Origin: Levilactobacillus zymae DSM 19395
GTDB taxonomy: Bacteria; Bacillota; Bacilli; Lactobacillales; Lactobacillaceae
Assembly (NCBI RefSeq): GCF_001434115.1
Contig: NZ_AZDW01000041.1
Span: forward strand, 1 to 34,098
Direction of reading: 5' to 3'
DNA length: 34,098 nt
Shown here: in pieces, positions 30,052 through 34,098 of the stretch
How positions within the stretch are numbered: position 1 is the first letter of the stretch
Layout of the letters: every line of letters starts with the position of its first letter
Position numbers and translations under genes: made by a program
Notes under the pieces: generated by a model
The model's database searches: none
Told to the model about the DNA's origin: nothing
The model's input: the letters and a program-made list of their open reading frames with translations, nothing else

Positions 30052-30528
30052 TTAGGCCTGGGGATGATCCTGACCCACCAGATTGCGGAAGAAGCCGTGA
30101 TTGTGTAAATCCTGCTTCAGATCCGTCATGGTGAATCGGTGATAAAACCGCCGATAGTCCTCATCGGCTAAGGTGAATAAATCGGTCAGCGTCTGTGAGA
30201 TATTTGCCGAAATATCGGTGCTGTCGCTGGCCTTGGCGCCTTTAGAATCCCCCGTAATAAAGCGCGCGTAACTAATCGTTGGTGGAATCGTCAAATCGTA
30301 TAATTCACCCACGTTGATGTCACTCAGATCACGAATCAGTTGGTACCCCCCATTTTTACCGACCGACCCTTCGATGTAACCCTGTTTATGCAACACCGAT
30401 AAGATGTTACGGATCATCACCGCGTTCAGTTGTAAGGACGTTGCCAATTCCCGGCTAGCAATCTTACGGGGACGATTCTCGTCCAGGTAAAGCAAGCTGT
30501 GAACGGCAACGGAAAAGTCTAGTCTCAT
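30052..30528 (-). CDS. Rrf2-family transcriptional regulator (cysteine-free)
   Basis: 158 residues. Winged-helix Rrf2 domain about residues 1-85: MRLDFSVAVHSLLYL, then KIASRELATSLQLNAVMIRN and LSVLHKQGYIEGSVGKNGGY, which match Rrf2 positions including the glycine-rich wing. The C-terminal 70 residues are polar and helical. There is no Cys in the protein, so it cannot carry the Fe-S cluster of IscR/NsrR-type members and must sense something else, as CymR- or YwnA-like members do. The ATG at 30528 is chosen because it starts the domain exactly; GGCGG is a weak ribosome site, and the TTG at 30549 has none. Targets are unknown. Confidence 0.85.
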   Translation of the reverse strand: MRLDFSVAVHSLLYLDENRPRKIASRELATSLQLNAVMIRNILSVLHKQGYIEGSVGKNGGYQLIRDLSDINVGELYDLTIPPTISYARFITGDSKGAKASDSTDISANISQTLTDLFTLADEDYRRFYHRFTMTDLKQDLHNHGFFRNLVGQDHPQA

Positions 30529-30824
30529 GGTTCCGCCATCACTTTCCAAAATTCTGTAATCTTATTTCTATAATAACACACTCCGTTAACGAATCTTTGA
30601 TGATTTTGTGAGTTCGTGGCGAATTCTCCGAGTTTGACGCGGCCTGTATAATTTTTAGATTGCTGTATATCATTCGCTGGTTGATTTAATTCGTGGTTGA
30701 TAAGTTCTTGGATTGTCTATTAAGTAGTGTCCTGCTTACCTGTTGCACTTCAATTGCAAATTCATTGCACGAAAATTCCTCTTCACCAAAATAGTGGGTA
30801 GTCACTGGTCAACCGTTTAAAAAT
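30529..30824. other. AT-rich intergenic region upstream of the Rrf2 gene
   Basis: No gene is seen. It contains three TTGCA units at 30743, 30754 and 30765, exactly 11 bp apart (one helical turn). A plus-strand TATAAT near 30652 lacks a correctly spaced -35. The Rrf2 promoter should lie near 30570-30610 on the minus strand but is not clear. Confidence 0.4.
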
Positions 30825-30860
30825 TAAAAAGCACCGTCATCCTCCCCGAATGACGGTGCC
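30825..30860 (-). terminator. Terminator of the ABC transporter operon
   Basis: Perfect 10-bp stem GCACCGTCAT/ATGACGGTGC (30831-30840 with 30850-30859) followed by five T on the minus strand. Confidence 0.88.
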
Positions 30861-30866
30861 TGATTC

Positions 30867-31049
30867 CTACATTTTAAAATATTTCCGCCGCGCGTAAGCG
30901 TCCCACAGTGCCATCACCAGTAAGACGATTCCGCTTAGACCGAGGCACAGGTGCCACTCCCACATGACGCCGCCGAACGAGTCTCGCCACAAGTTATAGA
31001 AATTCAATAATAAGATCATGGCTAACCAAAATTTCACGGACCTTAGCAT
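30867..31049 (-). CDS. Small two-helix membrane protein ending the ABC operon
   Basis: 60 residues with two hydrophobic segments (about 6-21 and 34-49) and a basic C terminus (YARRKYFKM). No family is recognised. The ATG at 31049 lies eight bases after GGGGG; an ATG at 31055 is too close to it. The gene starts 17 bases after the stop of the preceding permease gene and just before the operon terminator, so it is co-transcribed with the ABC genes and may be an accessory subunit. Confidence 0.7.
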   Translation of the reverse strand: MLRSVKFWLAMILLLNFYNLWRDSFGGVMWEWHLCLGLSGIVLLVMALWDAYARRKYFKM

Positions 31050-31066
31050 GTTCATTTCCCCCGTTT

Positions 31067-31843
31067 CTAAACCCGGGCTTCCACCCAGTGACGCATCAGA
31101 TACACGTTAACGCCACTCATCACGACCGTCCAGAAGACGGGTACCGCTAAACTGATCCAATCTTGCGCCGTGTCGGACACGTGCCCCACGATACGCGTTT
31201 GCACGTCCAGCCCCCAACTCACGGCCATGATTCCCGCGTAAACCAGCAGGATGGCAAGCCCGATTTTGACCAGTTTTTGCTGGAAGTTCGGTAAAAAGGC
31301 ACTAATCGTCGTTACGATGAACTGGACCAGAATAACGGCCGCCCACACCCATAGCGTCACCAGGACCACCATCGCGGCAAGATAACCCAGCGCCAAATAT
31401 AAGCTGGCATCCCGATAGCTACTAGCACCACTATTGCTGAGGATAAAATTCCGGACTTGGTCCCGTTCGTGCTGATCCAACCACGGCCAGTTAAACCCAA
31501 TCACCGTGAGACTTAATCCGACGACCAGCACGTAGACGTCGGCCATGAACGAACTGACTAAACTCGCCAGATAGAGTTGCCACTCACGTACCGGCATTAA
31601 CCGGTACGTCACGCTCACCAATTCTCGGCTACCACGCCGAGCCAAGTCAATTAAGGTCACGAGACCCCAGACTCCCGCAAAGGCTAAGAACGTGCCGGGA
31701 ACATCCATCTCCGTAACCCCGTCCAGCCAGACTTGCACCCCTAGACTGACCACCACGGTAATCAAATACAATCCGACTAACAGATTAGCTCGATGTAATT
31801 TGGGCCGCCAAAGGACCCGTAAACTCTCCTGAAACGTGGCCAT
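31067..31843 (-). CDS. ABC transporter permease, third paralogue
   Basis: 258 residues with about six membrane helices. It shares landmark sequences with the two permeases upstream: an LRVLWRPKLH start, a YRLMP segment near residue 85, FIVTTISAFLPN in the second half and VYLMRHWVEA at the end. The paralogues align without large gaps, so they arose by tandem duplication. It would form part of the membrane channel driven by the ATPase at the start of the operon, as in YtrB-type exporters; the substrate is unknown. The ATG at 31843 sits eight bases after GGGGAGG; an in-frame TTG at 31849 is rejected. Confidence 0.82.
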   Translation of the reverse strand: MATFQESLRVLWRPKLHRANLLVGLYLITVVVSLGVQVWLDGVTEMDVPGTFLAFAGVWGLVTLIDLARRGSRELVSVTYRLMPVREWQLYLASLVSSFMADVYVLVVGLSLTVIGFNWPWLDQHERDQVRNFILSNSGASSYRDASLYLALGYLAAMVVLVTLWVWAAVILVQFIVTTISAFLPNFQQKLVKIGLAILLVYAGIMAVSWGLDVQTRIVGHVSDTAQDWISLAVPVFWTVVMSGVNVYLMRHWVEARV

Positions 31844-31865
31844 GGCCAACGCCTCCCCTAAAAAT

Positions 31866-32639
31866 TTAGTACTTGGCTTCCACCCAATGCTTTAACAAGT
31901 AAACGTTGAGGGTTCCCAATACGATTGCCGCCAACACCACCGCAACGAAGCTATACGCCATGATGGGAACCAGCTGTTCCGTCAAGCCGTTAAACAGCGT
32001 GTGTTGCAGTTCAAACAGCCAGACCATCACGCGAATAATCAGCACGATCAGCAGAATGGCGAGCACCAGCTTAATCAGCCACTGTGCCACGTTAGGCAAG
32101 AAGGCACTAATCGTGGTCACCACAAAGTGAATCGTACTAATGAGCATCCAGGCCAGAACGCCCACCAGAAAGAACAGCACCACGATGTAGGTCGCGATAC
32201 CCCCGAGTTGTAGCGGCGAGTAGTCACTGTGGGCGCCGCGAAATAACTCGGCCAGTAGCTGATGCACATTGCCACCGTGAAACCCTAGATAACTCACCAA
32301 CATGATGGCCGACCGCACCACCAAGAAATACAGCGCCCCAACCGCTGTCGCGGTCAACTCGGCTAGATAAAAGCTGGTGTTGGTCGCTGGCATTTGCCGA
32401 TAGGTCGCACTGGTATGGTCTTTTTCCATCTGCCACGCCAGCCAGACAAAGACCAGCAGCCCGAATCCCGAGCCACTACCGACCGCTGCGTTCGCCAGAC
32501 TCATCCCGTTTAAGCCGTCATGAAATCCCTGCAGGACCAGCGAAATCACCATCACCAACAGATACAAGCCTAAAATCGCGTTCATATCATGAAACTTGGG
32601 CCGCCACAGGGCCCGAAACATGGCTTTAAATCCCGTCAC
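31866..32639 (-). CDS. ABC transporter permease, second paralogue
   Basis: 257 residues, about six membrane helices. Same landmarks as its neighbours: FRALWRPKFH at the start, SATYRQMPATN near residue 85, FVVTTISAFLPN in the second half and VYLLKHWVEAKY at the end. The GTG at 32639 is chosen over the GTG at 32648, because it leaves proper spacing from AGGGGAAGGGGA and makes the N terminus line up with the other two copies (Trp at residue 12 in all three). Spacing to the next gene is 22 bases. Function is as for the other subunits: membrane part of a YtrB-like ABC transporter, probably an exporter. Confidence 0.82.
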   Translation of the reverse strand: MTGFKAMFRALWRPKFHDMNAILGLYLLVMVISLVLQGFHDGLNGMSLANAAVGSGSGFGLLVFVWLAWQMEKDHTSATYRQMPATNTSFYLAELTATAVGALYFLVVRSAIMLVSYLGFHGGNVHQLLAELFRGAHSDYSPLQLGGIATYIVVLFFLVGVLAWMLISTIHFVVTTISAFLPNVAQWLIKLVLAILLIVLIIRVMVWLFELQHTLFNGLTEQLVPIMAYSFVAVVLAAIVLGTLNVYLLKHWVEAKY

Positions 32640-32658
32640 GTGTGTCACTCCCCTTCCC

Positions 32659-33411
32659 CTAATACCGGGCTTCGACCCACCGCCGAAGCAGATAAATGTT
32701 CACCCAGATTTCAACGGCCGCCCAAATCACGGCAATGACCAACAGATAAATCAGACTCGTTTGTAAAGCTTGATGCGCCATAAATTGCGTCTGCAAGGCG
32801 CCCAGCCATTTATTCAGGAGGGTCAATAAGCCAATCACCACGACGGCGATGATCACCTTGACCACCCGGTTACGACCGTTGGGCAGAAAGGCACTCGCGA
32901 CGTTAACCAGAAAATGAATCAGGGTAATGGAGACCCAACCGGTAATCGTTAAGGCCACCAGGAGCAGGCCCACCAAGATCGCCCAATGCCACTCGTCTGC
33001 GCCCATGTGCCGCGCCGTTTCGTGGATCATCTGTCCCAGGCCGCTGTTCCGGTGTTCAAAAATTAGTCCGAGGCCCAAAATCCCTAGGCGAATTGCTGCC
33101 AGATAGGCAAAGGCAACGACGGTCGTGGCCAATCCGGCCAGGTAAACCGTCGCGTTAGTCGCGGGAAACAGCCGGTAGGTGTCGCTCACGTAATCGCATT
33201 CCGTCTGCACCGTTAGCCAGATGAAGGCCACCAAGCCCCAGCCAAAGCCGACGCCACTAGCACTGGTAAAGTCCAGGTTAGCCCAACCATCACTCCACAG
33301 CTGACCACCCAAGGTCACCACCAGAAGCAGCAGATAAATCACCAATAAGATGTTGACGATGCGAAATTTCGACCGCCACATGCTGCGAAAGGTCTCACTA
33401 AAGCTCGTCAT
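32659..33411 (-). CDS. ABC transporter permease, first paralogue
   Basis: 250 residues, about six membrane helices. Start FRSMWRSKFR, middle VSDTYRLFPATN, second half FLVNVASAFLPN and end IYLLRRWVEARY mirror the two downstream copies. The ATG at 33411 overlaps the end of the ATPase gene by 14 bases, with GGGGATA as ribosome site, so the two are translationally coupled. It is followed by the second permease gene after 19 bases. Three different permeases for one ATPase suggest a heteromeric membrane part or alternative complexes. Confidence 0.83.
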   Translation of the reverse strand: MTSFSETFRSMWRSKFRIVNILLVIYLLLLVVTLGGQLWSDGWANLDFTSASGVGFGWGLVAFIWLTVQTECDYVSDTYRLFPATNATVYLAGLATTVVAFAYLAAIRLGILGLGLIFEHRNSGLGQMIHETARHMGADEWHWAILVGLLLVALTITGWVSITLIHFLVNVASAFLPNGRNRVVKVIIAVVVIGLLTLLNKWLGALQTQFMAHQALQTSLIYLLVIAVIWAAVEIWVNIYLLRRWVEARY

Positions 33412-34045
33412 CGTGAATATCCCCTCCGTACACGCTTTCGTAGAAGTCTTCGACCCCGATGCCGAACTGACTACGAATCTCCTCGCTACTCTTGTGCGTG
33501 CAAACCGTGTGGTCCTTGATGATCACCACTTCGTCAAGTAACGCCGCGATTTCGGTGACGTAGTGGTCACTGATCACCATGGTGGCGTCGTCGGCCTTCC
33601 ACTTGATAATGCTACTGATGATGCGTTTACGACTCATACTGTCGATCCCATTAAAGGGTTCGTCCAGCAAGTAAACGGCCGCTTGGCGCGCTAAGGTCAG
33701 CGCGATGATGAACTTTTCGCGGGTCCCGCGGGACAACTTATTCAATTCCAAGTCGTCGTCAATCTGTAAGAACGTTACCAAATCTATGTATTTCTGGGCG
33801 GAAAAATCCGGGTAGACCGTCGCGTAAACGTCCCGAATCTGACTGAGCTTACTCCCCGGCCGAAACCCCTGTAAGGCTTCGGTGAAGCTGATCAGGCCGC
33901 GACGTTGGGTCCCGTCGGTCTTTTGGTTGATGGCGATGGTCCCCTTGGCACCCTTGGCCACGTCAGCCATCAGCCGCATCAGGGTGGTTTTCCCGGCACC
34001 GTTTTCCCCTAACAGGCCGACCACCTTCCCCGTGGCAATCTGTAA
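33398..34045 (-). CDS. ABC transporter ATP-binding protein, 5' end missing at the window edge
   Basis: At least 215 residues are encoded. Walker A GENGAGKTT, Walker B VYLLDEP followed by FNGID, and the H-loop His in ISDHYVTE are intact. The signature is LSRGT rather than LSGGQ, a variant also common in YtrB-like exporters. The C-terminal part is short. In-frame sequence begins LQIATGKVVG at 34045; outside this, the end repeat introduces a TAA (34052-34054). Roughly 20-25 N-terminal residues, including the first strand and A-loop, are therefore absent. Either the gene was interrupted by an insertion element or only the contig ends here; the former means the operon has lost its own promoter. 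First visible gene of the ABC operon. Confidence 0.85.
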   Translation of the reverse strand, partial: LQIATGKVVGLLGENGAGKTTLMRLMADVAKGAKGTIAINQKTDGTQRRGLISFTEALQGFRPGSKLSQIRDVYATVYPDFSAQKYIDLVTFLQIDDDLELNKLSRGTREKFIIALTLARQAAVYLLDEPFNGIDSMSRKRIISSIIKWKADDATMVISDHYVTEIAALLDEVVIIKDHTVCTHKSSEEIRSQFGIGVEDFYESVYGGDIHDDEL

Positions 34046-34098
34046 CCTGAATTATTCATACCTTCCAAAAAAGTCGTCAGTTTTCATGTTTTTCAAAA
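34046..34098. repeat. Right copy of the inverted end repeat (probable IS end)
   Basis: 34046-34096 is the exact reverse complement of 1-51; two more bases (34097-34098) extend past the left copy. It interrupts the ABC ATPase reading frame. The sequence just inside it differs from that inside the left copy, so the two junctions are independent insertion sites. Confidence 0.7.

Noticed and set aside
29899-30108. Open frame on the plus strand near the Rrf2 gene
   Set aside because: It passes through a strong terminator hairpin and is antisense to the Rrf2 gene; no ribosome site.
30640-30660. TTGACG and TATAAT close together on the plus strand
   Set aside because: They are only 7 bp apart, far too close for a promoter, and no gene follows on that strand.
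1-34098. Whole window as a composite transposon or integrative element
   Set aside because: The gene content is mostly ordinary chromosomal and no integrase, transfer or replication gene is seen. The end repeats more probably mark assembly breaks at IS copies.

Overview
The window looks like chromosomal DNA of a fairly GC-rich lactic acid bacterium of the family Lactobacillaceae. A Levilactobacillus-type heterofermenter is my best guess. The evidence is strong AAGGAGG-type ribosome binding sites, several TTG/GTG starts, and a typical gene set: a choloylglycine-hydrolase-family enzyme, an LVIS_2131-like protein, NlpC/P60, PepF, Spx, RNase Y, DUF1275/YoaK, DinJ-YafQ, LplA and a YtrB-like ABC transporter. 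No rRNA, tRNA, CRISPR array or prophage is visible. The genus is an inference; no database was searched.

The two ends carry the same sequence in inverted orientation (1-51 and 34046-34096, identical over 51 bases). The right copy cuts off the 5' end of an ABC ATPase gene. The simplest reading is that the contig is bounded by two copies of one repeated element, probably an insertion sequence whose body lies outside the window.

Layout. 1-4.1 kb: zinc alcohol dehydrogenase (-), an LVIS_2131-like membrane protein (-), a Cys-nucleophile amide hydrolase (+) and a secreted NlpC/P60 hydrolase (+). 4.1-9.9 kb: a candidate structured RNA, an HTH protein with a C-terminal membrane segment plus the decayed tail of a second copy, an S9 peptidase (-), a ketopantoate reductase-like dehydrogenase (+), a free-standing ATP-cone protein (+), a second large RNA-hairpin element, and an Spx protein whose CxxC is SxxS (-). 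9.9-14.8 kb: a CPA1 Na+/H+ antiporter, a cytoplasmic 5'-nucleotidase/cyclic phosphodiesterase and a secreted protein of unknown function. 14.9-20.2 kb: a divergent RNase Y with a poly-Lys tail, then the hydrolase-yoaK operon (-) and pepF (+) from divergent promoters. 20.2-22.7 kb: a structured RNA/leader, an XRE regulator, a methyltransferase-like protein and a DinJ/YafQ toxin-antitoxin pair. 22.7-25.6 kb: a minus-strand cluster of two CPBP (CAAX-like) membrane proteases with small membrane or secreted proteins. 25.8-30.5 kb: a MATE exporter, a two-gene operon (4-TM protein plus a histone-H1-like Lys-rich protein), LplA under a promoter overlapped by a perfect cre site, and an Rrf2 regulator. 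30.8-34.05 kb: an ABC operon of one ATPase, three paralogous permeases and one small membrane protein, read leftward from the right end.

Most transcription units are short and end in clear intrinsic terminators, several of them bidirectional. The least ordinary items are the three multi-helix intergenic RNA candidates, the free-standing ATP-cone, the SxxS Spx, the RNase Y paralogue with its Lys tail, the triplicated permeases and the inverted end repeats. I did not find a clearly new multi-gene defence or biosynthetic system.
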